From the NCBI GenBank assembly GCA_035650075.1, contig DASRII010000168.1, positions 3,731 to 67,730 of the forward strand: a stretch of DNA of 64,000 bases, given 5' to 3'. The DNA is from DASSUC01 sp035650075 (GTDB taxonomy: Bacteria; Actinomycetota; Actinomycetes; Mycobacteriales; Micromonosporaceae). Each line of letters begins with the position of its first letter. Within the stretch, counting starts at the first letter, position 1. Both the position numbers and the translations under genes were made by a program. Positions 1 to 8,273 of the stretch are shown piece after piece. The notes beneath the pieces are model-generated. The model saw only the letters and a program-made list of their open reading frames with translations. It made no database searches and was not told the origin of the DNA.

Positions 1-709
1 CGGGATGCAGGTTGCGGTGCCGGGCCCAGCCGACGGTACCGCGCAGAGCGTACGCGCCGCAGGCATCCCGCGGCCCGATCCGCTCGGGCGCGAGATCTAG
101 GACCGCGTCGGCGGTACGCCGGTCCTGCTCGCGCGCTGACGCGTCGTCGAGGTAGTGGGACAGGTCGGTACTGCACAGTAGAACGGTGCCGTCCGTCGCG
201 GCCGCATCGACCACCGCCACCACGTCATCCACTGTGGACTGTCCAACGAGGATCGGCAGCAGCGGAGTAGCCGGAACCGCCCGTTGCAGGAACGGTACCT
301 GCACCTCGATCGAGTGCTCCGGAGCATGTGGCCCGTCGTCGGTGCCGGTGAGTCCGGCTGCGGCGAGGGCCCGTGCCGCGTCGAGCGCGACGGTCACCTC
401 GCCCAACGGCGTGGTCCACGCGGTTGTCGTGGGCACCGCGCAGCCGTCCACCGGTACGTAGTGCGGAGGCCCGAGCACCACGACCCGCTCGATTTCGTCG
501 GCGTGCCGGCGCAGGCGCGCGTACACCTGCGCCGCGGTCGGACCCGAGTAGCGGTACCCGGCATGCGGGACCACGTAGGCGGGCGCCAGAGCGTCGCCGG
601 CCGGTACCGCCACGGCGTCGAGCAGGTCGTCGACCAGCCGGCCTAGCTCCGCGGCGTCACGCGGGTAGAACCGGCCGGCGACGGCCGGTGGCCGGACGCT
701 GTACCCCAC
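1..709 (-). CDS. amrB: AmmeMemoRadiSam system protein B (Memo family), 3'-truncated by the window edge
   Basis: Memo-family protein with an extradiol-dioxygenase-like fold; in prokaryotes it is encoded with AMMECR1 and a radical SAM enzyme, and its reaction is not settled. The minus-strand reading shows the family signatures: PAVAGRFYP near residue 8, PHAGYRYSGPTAAQVY (first metal-type His), VVLGPPHY, EHSIEVQVPFLQ and CSTDLSHY. The start is GTG at 709-707, because an in-frame stop lies four codons upstream; a GGAG sequence abuts the start, so the ribosome site is poor. The gene follows 21 bp after the secreted repeat protein and is co-directional with the radical SAM gene, so the three probably form one operon. 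The frame is open to base 1, so the C-terminus is outside the window. Confidence 0.93.
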   Translation of the reverse strand, partial: MGYSVRPPAVAGRFYPRDAAELGRLVDDLLDAVAVPAGDALAPAYVVPHAGYRYSGPTAAQVYARLRRHADEIERVVVLGPPHYVPVDGCAVPTTTAWTTPLGEVTVALDAARALAAAGLTGTDDGPHAPEHSIEVQVPFLQRAVPATPLLPILVGQSTVDDVVAVVDAAATDGTVLLCSTDLSHYLDDASAREQDRRTADAVLDLAPERIGPRDACGAYALRGTVGWARHRNLHP

Positions 710-730
710 TCCTGGTGTCTACCACAACGG

Positions 731-2770
731 TCAGTCCGCCGGGACCGTGAACGTGATCGTCTTCGTTCCGTTCCGCGGCAGCCAGACGGCGGTACCGCCC
801 TGGTACTGCACCGGCGCGCGGAACGGCCCCTCGTAGATCACCCGTACCGACTGTTGTGCGATGTCGTGGATCTCGAACGTGCCGTCCACCCCGACCTCGG
901 CCCACAGCGCGGCGGCGTCTCCCGTTGCGACGTTGACAACCATCACCGCGCCGCCAGCGATCGGCCGGCCCGACGGATCCACGATGCGCCCCCTCAGCGT
1001 CGCGCCGCCCGGCAGCAGGCTGGCATCGACGGTGACCGTCCGTCCAATGTCGACGTTCACCGGGGTGGCGAGGAACCGGTTGGCGGCGTCCGGGTACCAC
1101 TCCCACGAGTGCCCGTCGGCGCTGAACTGCAACTGCCACGGGTACGGCCCGAGCCGGTCGAGTGCGTAGTGGCCGTCCGGGGATTCGCAGAAGGTCGGCT
1201 GCGCCCGGCGCGGATCGACCGTGACACAGGCGTCCGGCAGCGGCTGCCCGGTCGCCGCGTCGGTGATCGTGCCTCTGATCGTGCCGGGGCGATCGAGCAG
1301 GATCGGTGACAGGTTCACGTTGCCGCCCGCGGCCACGTGGATGACCCGCGCTCGGGTACGCATGCCGACGCCGCCTTGTTCGCCGACCCACTGCATGCCG
1401 TACCGCTCGCCGGGGAACGACACGAAGATCTGGTAGTCACCGGGCGGCAGGTGGTCGGCGTCGAGCCGGCCCTGCTCGTCGGAGCACCAGCCGCCCTCCT
1501 CGGCTTCGGCGCCGACCAGTACGACCTGAACACACGCCTCCGCGACGGTGCCGCGGGTGCGGCGGTCCCGGACCGTGGTGTGGATCGCGCCGCCCAGCGG
1601 CAGGTCCACGGTCACCGAGGTCTGCTGCCCGAGGCGGACCCGCGCGAACCTGGTGACGTTCGCGTACGGCCCACCGTCCACATAGGTCAGAAATTCGTAC
1701 CAGCCGGTCGGTGCCTTCGGGAGGAGCACCGTGCCGTCGGTCGTACACACGAAGAAGTTTCCGAACGAGTTGCCCGCCTGCACGCAGAATTCCGCGATCG
1801 GCGCGTGGCTGCCCGCGACCCGGGCCTGGACCCGCAGGCTGCCCAACGGCCGCAACGCCTCGTCGACCGTGGTCGTGGCGTCCTCGGTCACGACGACCTC
1901 GTCGGCCGTGTCGAAGCTGGTCGCGCCGTGCGCCCACTGGAACCGGCCGTCCGAGAGGCTGATGTTGATCCGGTAGCTGCCGGTGAACAACCGGTCGATG
2001 CGGTAGGTGCCGTCCGAGGCGGTCGTCGCGGACACAGTGCTGCCCCGCTCCGACTGGACGAGGACCGAGGCGCCCTCGACCGGTGAGCCGTCGGCCTCGG
2101 TGACCCGCCCGGCCAGGCTGCCGGTCGGCGCCAAGGTGTCGTTCACCGTCACGGTCTCGCCGACCCCGACCGTGAACACGTCCGGATCCCCGGTGCCCTC
2201 GGGTTTGCCGAGCGCCCACTGCGCCTGCCCGCTCGGCAGGGCGAACTGCAGCACGAAATCACCCGGGTACACGTCGAGCGCGAACTCCCCCGTCACCGGG
2301 TCGGTGTCGGCGAACGAGCCGTAGTCCAGCGTCGGCGTGAACGATCCGACTCCGGCCGCGACGCCCTGACCCGCCCGGTCGACGAGCCGGCCGGTCACCG
2401 TACCGTGCGGCAGCAGCGCGTCGTCGACGGTGACCGTGGCGCCGGCGGCCACGTCGAACGACGTCGCGTTCTCCTGGAACTTCTGGCCGTACGCGTACTG
2501 CACGAAACCACGAGAGTAAATGGTCACCAGGTAGGTGTCGGGAATGACGGTCATCTCGTACCGGCCGTCGGCGTCGGTGATGCCCTGCCCGAAGCCACCG
2601 GCCTGGCCGACCGCGGTGATCCGCGCGCCCTCGACGGGTGCACCGCCGTCGGTGACGTGCCCGGTGATCGTGGCGAAGTCGGGCTCGGCGCGCGCCGGGC
2701 TGGCTACCGCTGCCACTGCTACGAGCGCCGCCGCGGCCATCGCGAGCTTGCGCAAAGAGGATCGAGTCAT
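731..2770 (-). CDS. Secreted protein of carboxypeptidase-regulatory-like (beta-sandwich) repeats
   Basis: A 679-residue exported protein. Residues 1-33 form a Sec signal peptide (Arg/Lys start, Ala/Val core, cleavage after SPARA). The rest is about seven repeats of 80-100 residues. Each opens with a G-x-V/I-T-D-x-G-x-P-x-x-G-A type strand (GHVTDGG, GRLVDRAG, GRVTEADG, GTITDAATG, GRIVDPSG) and continues with DG-x-Y and G-x-Y-x-V motifs, the pattern of CarboxypepD_reg/CNA-B-like Ig folds. No sortase motif, membrane anchor or enzyme domain is visible. The chosen ATG (2770) directly precedes the signal peptide with a GGGGGG-type ribosome site; the frame is open further upstream but codes for nothing recognisable. 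It sits inside an AmmeMemoRadiSam cluster, which is unusual; a surface or adhesion role is inference. Confidence 0.88.
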   Translation of the reverse strand: MTRSSLRKLAMAAAALVAVAAVASPARAEPDFATITGHVTDGGAPVEGARITAVGQAGGFGQGITDADGRYEMTVIPDTYLVTIYSRGFVQYAYGQKFQENATSFDVAAGATVTVDDALLPHGTVTGRLVDRAGQGVAAGVGSFTPTLDYGSFADTDPVTGEFALDVYPGDFVLQFALPSGQAQWALGKPEGTGDPDVFTVGVGETVTVNDTLAPTGSLAGRVTEADGSPVEGASVLVQSERGSTVSATTASDGTYRIDRLFTGSYRINISLSDGRFQWAHGATSFDTADEVVVTEDATTTVDEALRPLGSLRVQARVAGSHAPIAEFCVQAGNSFGNFFVCTTDGTVLLPKAPTGWYEFLTYVDGGPYANVTRFARVRLGQQTSVTVDLPLGGAIHTTVRDRRTRGTVAEACVQVVLVGAEAEEGGWCSDEQGRLDADHLPPGDYQIFVSFPGERYGMQWVGEQGGVGMRTRARVIHVAAGGNVNLSPILLDRPGTIRGTITDAATGQPLPDACVTVDPRRAQPTFCESPDGHYALDRLGPYPWQLQFSADGHSWEWYPDAANRFLATPVNVDIGRTVTVDASLLPGGATLRGRIVDPSGRPIAGGAVMVVNVATGDAAALWAEVGVDGTFEIHDIAQQSVRVIYEGPFRAPVQYQGGTAVWLPRNGTKTITFTVPAD

Positions 2771-2804
2771 CGCAACACCCCCCGCTTTGGCTGGAGGGTA
2801 CCGG

Positions 2805-3968
2805 TTATCGAACCTGCTCGCTGTCCCGTCGGTCGTGCCGGCCGGCGCCCACCGGAGCCGGGTCCTGCAGGCGCACCGGGAGCCGGCGGGAGCCCCATGT
2901 CCCGACCGGGCCGTCGTACACGCCGGCCACCGAAGCTCCACAGTGGACACACTGGCCGGTGTCGGTGAGCTGGTAGTCGCGGATCACGTACCAGTCGCGG
3001 ACCACCACGGCCGCACCGCACGACGGGCAGGCGGTGGTCTGCCCGGACGGGTCGTGCACATTGCCGGTGTACACGTACCGCAGGCCGTGGTCGAGCGCGA
3101 TCCGCCGGGCGCGCGCCAGGGTCTCGGGCGGCGTACGCGGCACGTCCATCATCTTGAAGTCCGGATGGAACGCGGTGAAGTGCAGCGGAACGTCCGGACC
3201 CAGATGGTCGAGCAGCCACTCGCACTCCTCGGCCACCTCGGCGTCGGAGTCGTTGTGCCCGGGGATCAGCAGCGTGGTGATCTCGAACCAGACATCCGTG
3301 GTCTTCAGGTACTCCAGCGTCTCGAGCACCACCGGCAACTTGGAGAACGTGATCTTCTCGTAGAAGTGCTCGGTGAACGCCTTGAGGTCGATGTTGGCCG
3401 CGTCCATGTGCCGGTAGAACTCCACGCGCGGCGCCTCACACATGAAACCGGCACTGACCGCGATCGCCTTGATTCCGCGCTCCCGGCAGGCGTCCGCGAC
3501 ATCCATCGCGTACTCCATGAAGATCACCGGATCGTTGTAGGTGAAGGCGATCGAGCGGCAGCCGAGCCGGTCCGCCGCCTCCGCGAGCGCGTCGGGCGAC
3601 GCCGAGCTGGACAGGGTATCGATCTCGCGGGACTTGGAGATGTCCCAGTTCTGGCAGAACCGGCAGGCGAGGTTGCAGCCGGCAGTACCGAACGAGAGCA
3701 CGGACGATCCCGGCAGGAACTGGTTGAGCGGCTTCTTCTCCACCGGGTCCACGCAGAATCCCGACGACCGGCCGTACGACGCCAGCACGACCTGGTCGTC
3801 GATCCGCCCCCGGACGAAGCACAGGCCGCGCTGGCCCTCCCGCAGCCGGCAGGCGCGGGGACAAACATCACACTGGATCCGCCCGTCCGGCAATTCGTGC
3901 CAGTACGCCGTCGGCACGGTATACGGATCGGAAAGAGACAGTGCATCGGCCGCCGGTTCGGTAGCCAT
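2805..3968 (-). CDS. amrS: AmmeMemoRadiSam system radical SAM enzyme
   Basis: A 387-residue radical SAM enzyme. The cluster-binding motif C98-NLA-C102-RF-C105 binds the 4Fe-4S cluster that cleaves S-adenosylmethionine. An N-terminal Cys-rich segment (CDVCPRAC, residues 33-40, and C50) is typical of the AmrS/PflA-related subfamily. After the SAM barrel (about 90-300) there is a C-terminal rubredoxin-like zinc ribbon with CPSCG and CVHCG pairs. The last 30 or so residues are Arg/Pro-rich and unlike the family core. Cytosolic; the substrate is not established for this family. Divergent from the DedA-type gene with 24 bp between starts, and followed 34 bp later by the secreted repeat protein and then Memo. 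Confidence 0.95.
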   Translation of the reverse strand: MATEPAADALSLSDPYTVPTAYWHELPDGRIQCDVCPRACRLREGQRGLCFVRGRIDDQVVLASYGRSSGFCVDPVEKKPLNQFLPGSSVLSFGTAGCNLACRFCQNWDISKSREIDTLSSSASPDALAEAADRLGCRSIAFTYNDPVIFMEYAMDVADACRERGIKAIAVSAGFMCEAPRVEFYRHMDAANIDLKAFTEHFYEKITFSKLPVVLETLEYLKTTDVWFEITTLLIPGHNDSDAEVAEECEWLLDHLGPDVPLHFTAFHPDFKMMDVPRTPPETLARARRIALDHGLRYVYTGNVHDPSGQTTACPSCGAAVVVRDWYVIRDYQLTDTGQCVHCGASVAGVYDGPVGTWGSRRLPVRLQDPAPVGAGRHDRRDSEQVR

Positions 3969-3978
3969 GAACCCACGC

Positions 3979-3984
3979 TACCCT
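3979..3984 (+). promoter_or_regulatory. -10 element (TACCCT) of a probable leaderless DedA transcript
   Basis: TACCCT ends 8 nt before the GTG at 3993. A TANNNT box 6-8 nt upstream of the start is the actinobacterial pattern for mRNAs that begin at the start codon, and no Shine-Dalgarno sequence is present. The element lies in the 24-bp divergent gap with the radical SAM gene. Confidence 0.5.
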
Positions 3985-3992
3985 GGTTGGCC

Positions 3993-4748
3993 GTGGACAA
4001 CGGCGAGCAGACTCGTGCCCTGACCCAATACCTGGGCAACCAGATGGACCTGGGATTCAACCCGCTCAACCCCAAGGACTGGTTGGAGTGGTTCGGGCCG
4101 TTCGCGCTCTTCGGGGTGTGGGCGATCCTCTTCGCCGAGACCGGGTTGCTGCTCGGCTTCTTCCTGCCCGGGGACTCGCTGCTGTTCATCGCCGGGGTCG
4201 CCGCGTCGCCGGTCGCCGAGGCGATCCTCGGGGAGGGCGTCAAGATCTCGATCTGGGGGCTGCTGATCGGCGCGCCGATCTTCGCGATCGCCGGGGCGCA
4301 GCTCGGTCACTACCTCGGCGCCCGGTACGGCAGCAAGCTCTTCGACCGGCCGGACTCCCGCTTCTTCAAGCGCGAGTACGTGGAAAAGGCGGAGTACTAC
4401 TTCAACAAGTTCGGTCCCGCCAAGGCGGTGGTACTCGCGCGGTTCATCCCGATCGTGCGGACGTTCCTGAACCCGGTCGCCGGGGTGCTGGAGATGCCGG
4501 CCCGCCAGTTCTTCATCTGGAACGTGGTCGGCGGTGTGATCTGGACCGACGGCATCATCCTCGCCGGGTACGCGCTCGCAAAGCAGATCACCAAGGTCAT
4601 GGACCCGGCGGACATCGACAAGTACATCCTGCCGGTCGTCGCCATCATCGTGCTGATCTCGCTCACGCCGATCTTCATCGAGGTGTGGCGGGACCGCCGG
4701 GCCAAGCGCCGCCAGGCCAACGCCTCGCAGGCCGAGGAGCGGGTCTAG
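3993..4748 (+). CDS. DedA (SNARE-associated/VTT) family integral membrane protein
   Basis: A 251-residue DedA-family protein; members are proposed proton-dependent flippases or transporters of polyprenyl-phosphate carriers or phospholipids. Signatures are FAETGLLLGFFLPGDSLLF (re-entrant segment 1) and ARFIPIVRTFLNPVAG (re-entrant segment 2 with the essential Arg), plus three to four further hydrophobic segments and a basic C-terminal tail. GTG 3993 is chosen because a TACCCT -10 box precedes it by 8 nt; ATG 4044 is the alternative and leaves the DedA core intact. The stop codon overlaps the stop of the convergent VWA gene in the shared CTAG at 4745-4748. No operon partner is visible. Confidence 0.93.
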   Translation: MDNGEQTRALTQYLGNQMDLGFNPLNPKDWLEWFGPFALFGVWAILFAETGLLLGFFLPGDSLLFIAGVAASPVAEAILGEGVKISIWGLLIGAPIFAIAGAQLGHYLGARYGSKLFDRPDSRFFKREYVEKAEYYFNKFGPAKAVVLARFIPIVRTFLNPVAGVLEMPARQFFIWNVVGGVIWTDGIILAGYALAKQITKVMDPADIDKYILPVVAIIVLISLTPIFIEVWRDRRAKRRQANASQAEERV

Positions 4749-6418
4749 GACAGCAGCGCCTTTACGAAGATCGAACCGATGTCCCGCGGGTCGAGTACCT
4801 GGAAGGCCTCCCGGCTACCCGTCGCCTGAGCGATGGCGTCCAGCTCCTTCTTGTCCACGCCCGGACCCACGCCGATCAGCGTCACCTCGACCGGCTTGGT
4901 GACATCGGCCTGCTTCTCCAGCTCCCGCTGCAGGATGCCGAGGCTCATGCCGGGCTTGGTGTTCCGGCCGTCGATGAAGATCACGATCCGGTTGGTGACG
5001 TTCGGGTCGTACTCCGCCTTGATCTTCTTGTACGCCTCGAGCAGCGTCTCGTACAGCGCACACTCGTCGGTCGCCCCGACCCGGGTGGCGGCGATCGCGC
5101 CGTTGAGCTGGTTGCGATGCGCCTGGCTGAGCCGGCCGATCGGGACGATCTCGGTGTGCCCTGCGCCGTACGTCCACAGTCCCAGCTCGCTCGCGTCGGC
5201 GAACAGCTGCCCACCCTGGATCGACGCGGTCTGCAGCACGTTGAGCTTGGTGATCCCGGGCGCGACGAACTGCCCCATGGAGGACGTCACGTCCAGCAAC
5301 GCCAGAGTCCGGGACGGCTCGATCGCGGCGCTCCACAGGGCGAGCGCGTTGCGTACCACGCCCGGATCGGTCAGCGCCGCCGCCGTCGCCGGGTCGGCGG
5401 TCACCCCGTGTCCCGTGGGGAAGCCCGGCCGCGCGGTGCCGTCCGGAGCGCGGAAGCCACGGGTGGCGAACGCGTCGAAGTACGTACCCTCCAGCAGCGC
5501 GGCCCGGAACTTGATCGCGGCCTGCTCGATCTCGCGCGGCTTGCCGCCGATCGCGGCATAGGGGTAGTCCAGCGCGGCGGCACCGGCCAGCAGCGGTATC
5601 GCGGCCAGCGGCTGCTCCGAGGCCGTGTTGTGCGCCAGCACGGCCTGCTCCGACATCGTGGACATGTGCAGGCCCTGGCCGAACGCCTTGGTCAGCGCGT
5701 CCTGGTTCGGCAGCTTGCCGATGCCGCGGTACACGAAGACCAGCTCGGGCAGCTTGTCCTCGCCCGTCACGATCAGGTCCTTCAGCAGCATCGCGCCGGC
5801 CAACCCGGCGGTATCCCGCCGCGGCTCGACCACGGCCAGCTTGAGCTGCTTGGCCTTCAGCTTGGTCAGCAGCGCGGCCATCACCGCCGGCGTGGCGCCG
5901 GTGCCGGCGGTACCGAGCAGGGGCCGCGCGACCGCCTCCGGGATCGCGAGGACCACCGGGCTCATCGCGATCGATGCGGAGTCGCCGACGATCGCGCCCC
6001 GGTCGACCGCTACCACCCGGTTGAGCCAGGCCGTCGAGTCCGGCATCCAGACCGCGGGGATGTCGGAGTCGCTGGGCGTCGGGGCCGGTGACGCCGCCAC
6101 ATCGACCCGGCCGCCGACCCGTACCGCCATCATGCTGGCCACGTCGGCCGACGCGACCGGGCGGACCTCGACCCGGATGCACTTGCCGTTCACGTCCGGA
6201 CGGGTGTCGCCCCAGCGCTTGGCGGCGTCGACCACGGCCGGCGCGATCTCCGGACTGGTCGCCACGGTGAGCTTGATGCCGTCGGCGCTGCAGCCTTCGG
6301 CATCGGCGGACATGATCCGGACCGCGAAGGCGGTCAGCCCGACGAGTAATGCGACGCCGACTACGGAGAGTAGGCCGCTCAGGGAACGTCGACCGTGCGG
6401 CCGATGACGTCCGGACAC
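4745..6418 (-). CDS. Membrane-anchored substrate-binding plus von Willebrand factor A domain protein
   Basis: A 557-residue protein with one N-terminal membrane segment or uncleaved signal anchor (SGLLSVVGVALLVGLTAFAV). An extracellular solute-binding-protein-like region follows (about 45-350, with LTVATSPEIAPAV), then a C-terminal VWA domain (about 365-555). The MIDAS motif reads LLDVTSSMG, a DxTxS form of the usual DxSxS, and later Thr/Asp positions (ATDE, IFIDG) are present. Such proteins are common in actinobacteria and their ligands are mostly unknown. GTG 6418 follows a GGGGGAGG sequence closely; GTG 6433 would add five residues. A possible -10 (TAAGCT) lies further upstream. Converges on the DedA gene with a 4-bp stop overlap. 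Confidence 0.87.
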   Translation of the reverse strand: MSGRHRPHGRRSLSGLLSVVGVALLVGLTAFAVRIMSADAEGCSADGIKLTVATSPEIAPAVVDAAKRWGDTRPDVNGKCIRVEVRPVASADVASMMAVRVGGRVDVAASPAPTPSDSDIPAVWMPDSTAWLNRVVAVDRGAIVGDSASIAMSPVVLAIPEAVARPLLGTAGTGATPAVMAALLTKLKAKQLKLAVVEPRRDTAGLAGAMLLKDLIVTGEDKLPELVFVYRGIGKLPNQDALTKAFGQGLHMSTMSEQAVLAHNTASEQPLAAIPLLAGAAALDYPYAAIGGKPREIEQAAIKFRAALLEGTYFDAFATRGFRAPDGTARPGFPTGHGVTADPATAAALTDPGVVRNALALWSAAIEPSRTLALLDVTSSMGQFVAPGITKLNVLQTASIQGGQLFADASELGLWTYGAGHTEIVPIGRLSQAHRNQLNGAIAATRVGATDECALYETLLEAYKKIKAEYDPNVTNRIVIFIDGRNTKPGMSLGILQRELEKQADVTKPVEVTLIGVGPGVDKKELDAIAQATGSREAFQVLDPRDIGSIFVKALLS

Positions 6419-6499
6419 AGCCTCCCCCAGCACAGCGCCTGCTTAGGGGGCCAGCTTAGGTCGCTCCCGGCAATGTGCAAGGGGTCGTACTGAATGTAG

Positions 6500-7174
6500 T
6501 CAGATCGCGACCGACTGGTCGCCTTCGAGCAGGTCCAGGTAGCTCGCGGGCAGCTCACGCGGCTTGCCCGCCCGCGGCAGGGCCAGCAGACGATACGTCA
6601 TCCGCGCCGCTTCCTCCAGGTTCCGGGCGCGCTTGTGGGCCAGCTCGACCGTGTCACCCAGAACCGAGCATCCGTGGTTGCCGAGGATGACGCAGTTCGT
6701 CCCGTCGGCGACGGCCGCGGCGGCGACACCGGCCAGCTCGGGCGAACCCGGCGGCTTGAACGGCGTGGTCGCCACCCGGCGCAGGTAGAACACGTGGTCC
6801 GTGGTCAGCAGCTGGATCGGCTCGTCGAGCACGTCGAGCAGCAGCACCGACTGCGGATGCAGGTGGACGATCGCCTGGGCGTCGGGGCGCATCCGGTACG
6901 TGGCGCAGTGCAGCGCCAACTCCGTCGTGGGCGGGACCCGGTCGTCGATCACCTCGCCGGAGGAGATCTGGACCCGGACGAACGACGGACGCTCGAGCCG
7001 GTCCAGCCACGTACCCGCGCCGGTGACCCAGCAGACGTCCGGGTCGTCGAGCAGCCGGGCGGACAGGTTGCCGCCCGAGCCCACGACGAGGCCCGCACGC
7101 ACCACGTCGAAACCCACGTACGCGAGCTGGTCACGTGGATCACCGGGTACGTAGTTCAACCTCGCCCCGTCCAT
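6500..7174 (-). CDS. Class II aldolase/adducin family protein
   Basis: A 224-residue protein of the fuculose-phosphate-aldolase/ribulose-phosphate-epimerase (AraD/FucA) fold, expected to carry out zinc-dependent retro-aldol or epimerase chemistry on phosphorylated sugars. Visible features are the GSGGNLSAR substrate loop (32-40), the metal ligands H104 and H106 in HLHPQS and H167 in NHGCS, and the acid candidate E85 in TTELALH. The exact substrate cannot be read from sequence. The ATG at 7174 sits only 4 nt from a strong hairpin that fills the gap to the upstream arsR-type gene, so expression may be controlled there or a later start may be used. No sugar kinase or transporter lies nearby. Confidence 0.88.
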   Translation of the reverse strand: MDGARLNYVPGDPRDQLAYVGFDVVRAGLVVGSGGNLSARLLDDPDVCWVTGAGTWLDRLERPSFVRVQISSGEVIDDRVPPTTELALHCATYRMRPDAQAIVHLHPQSVLLLDVLDEPIQLLTTDHVFYLRRVATTPFKPPGSPELAGVAAAAVADGTNCVILGNHGCSVLGDTVELAHKRARNLEEAARMTYRLLALPRAGKPRELPASYLDLLEGDQSVAI

Positions 7175-7178
7175 CGGC

Positions 7179-7216
7179 CCCGGCGCCGCAGCCCACGATG
7201 GGCGTACGGCGCCGGG
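7179..7216 (-). terminator. Strong two-tier hairpin between the ArsR-type gene and the aldolase gene
   Basis: Perfect 10-bp arms CCCGGCGCCG (7179-7188) and CGGCGCCGGG (7207-7216) enclose a nested GCCC/GGGC stem. Read in the direction of transcription it lies after the arsR-type stop, follows a TTTT run and ends 4 nt before the aldolase ATG. Terminator of the upstream gene or a start-codon-occluding leader hairpin are both possible. Confidence 0.6.
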
Positions 7217-7235
7217 AAAACGACCTAGGTGACGC

Positions 7236-7613
7236 TCAGCGAGCGCGCTTCGTCGCCCGCTTGCGCGGCGGAGTCAGCAGCTCAGCGATCGTGGCGATCG
7301 CCGACGGCACCAGTCGGTAGTAAGCCCACACGCCTCGCTTCTCCCGCTCCAGCAAGCCGGCCTCGGTGAGAATGCGAAGGTGGTGGCTGACGGTCGGCTG
7401 TGACAAGCCGAGCGGCGCGGTAAGGTCGCAGACGCAAGCCTCGCCTTCCGGGGCCGACTGGATCAGGCTGAGCAGCCGCAGTCGGGCCGGGTCGGCAAGC
7501 GCCTTGAGCACCCCGGCGAGGCGCTCGGCGTCCGAACGGTCAATTGGTTCGCCGGCAAGCGGCGAAATCTGAGGAATGGTCATCTCGGCCAATGCTGTTC
7601 CCACGTACTCCAT
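7236..7613 (-). CDS. ArsR/SmtB family winged-helix transcriptional regulator
   Basis: A 125-residue dimeric winged-helix repressor. The recognition helix reads GLSQPTVSHHLRIL and the wing GVWAYYRL. The segment CVCDL just before the DNA-binding helix matches the ELCVCDL metal/metalloid site of As(III)- or Cd/Pb-sensing ArsR/CmtR proteins, so thiol-based sensing is likely. No arsenite pump or reductase is adjacent, so the target is probably elsewhere. ATG 7613 has AAGG directly in front; an in-frame ATG ten codons later (7583) is an alternative start that leaves the DNA-binding domain whole. The C-terminus is Lys/Arg-rich. Confidence 0.92.
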   Translation of the reverse strand: MEYVGTALAEMTIPQISPLAGEPIDRSDAERLAGVLKALADPARLRLLSLIQSAPEGEACVCDLTAPLGLSQPTVSHHLRILTEAGLLEREKRGVWAYYRLVPSAIATIAELLTPPRKRATKRAR

Positions 7614-7670
7614 CCTTCCACCAACACCATCGACCCGCCTGCATATGCGCAGGTACGAATCGACAATTTT

Positions 7671-8210
7671 TCAGGCCACTAGGCCGAGGTCGGCCAACGT
7701 AAACGCCGAGCGGTACGTCAGACCGAAGGATTGGACGGCATCGCCCGCTCCTCGATCGACAATAACCGCAACCCCTACGACATCGGCGCCAGATGCCCGC
7801 AACACGTCGACTGCGGTCAGCACGCTGCCACCCGTTGTCGACGTATCCTCCACCGCGAGCACCCGCCGCCCGGCTACCTCCGGGCCTTCGATTCGCCTTT
7901 GCAATCCGTGTGCCTTTTCCGCCTTTCGCACCACACATGCGTCTACCGCGCGTCCCTGAGCGGCGGCCGCGTGAAGCATCGCTGTTGCTACTGGGTCGGC
8001 ACCGAGCGTAAGGCCGCCGACCGAGTCGAAATCCAGATCCGCTACGAGATCGAGCATCACCCTTCCAACGAGCGGGGCGGCCGCGTGGTGCAGGGTCACT
8101 CGACGAAGATCTATGTACCAGTCCGCCTCGCGACCGGACGACAGCACCACCTGGCCGTGCACCACGGCTAGATCAGCGATGTATTTACCCAGGTCGTCGC
8201 GGTCGGACAT
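7671..8210 (-). CDS. pyrE: Orotate phosphoribosyltransferase
   Basis: PyrE converts orotate and PRPP to orotidine 5'-monophosphate in de novo pyrimidine synthesis in the cytosol. The 179-residue length fits the short actinobacterial form. The PRPP-binding motif VLAVEDTSTTGGS lies at 117-129, and the flexible catalytic loop has VRKAEKAHG with K96, K99 and H101. The pyr operon is not nearby, which is usual in actinobacteria, where pyrE stands alone. ATG 8210 is preceded 6 nt away by a TACTCT -10 box, so the mRNA is probably leaderless. Confidence 0.96.
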   Translation of the reverse strand: MSDRDDLGKYIADLAVVHGQVVLSSGREADWYIDLRRVTLHHAAAPLVGRVMLDLVADLDFDSVGGLTLGADPVATAMLHAAAAQGRAVDACVVRKAEKAHGLQRRIEGPEVAGRRVLAVEDTSTTGGSVLTAVDVLRASGADVVGVAVIVDRGAGDAVQSFGLTYRSAFTLADLGLVA

Positions 8211-8216
8211 GCTTCG

Positions 8217-8222
8217 AGAGTA
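8217..8222 (-). promoter_or_regulatory. -10 element (TACTCT) of pyrE
   Basis: On the minus strand TACTCT ends 6 nt before the pyrE ATG (8210), with no ribosome-binding site between. This is the leaderless TANNNT arrangement seen at several other genes here. Confidence 0.5.
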
Positions 8223-8273
8223 CTCATCGACTTCAGTAGACCGGCGGTTGGGGCGGCAACTATCAGCTAACTG

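Noticed and set aside
2535..3992. Upstream extension of the DedA reading frame
   Set aside because: It is antisense to the radical SAM and repeat-protein genes; the DedA family N-terminus begins at 3993 or 4044.
7236..7613. Arsenic resistance operon
   Set aside because: The ArsR-type regulator has the CVCDL sensor motif, but no arsenite efflux or reductase gene lies beside it.
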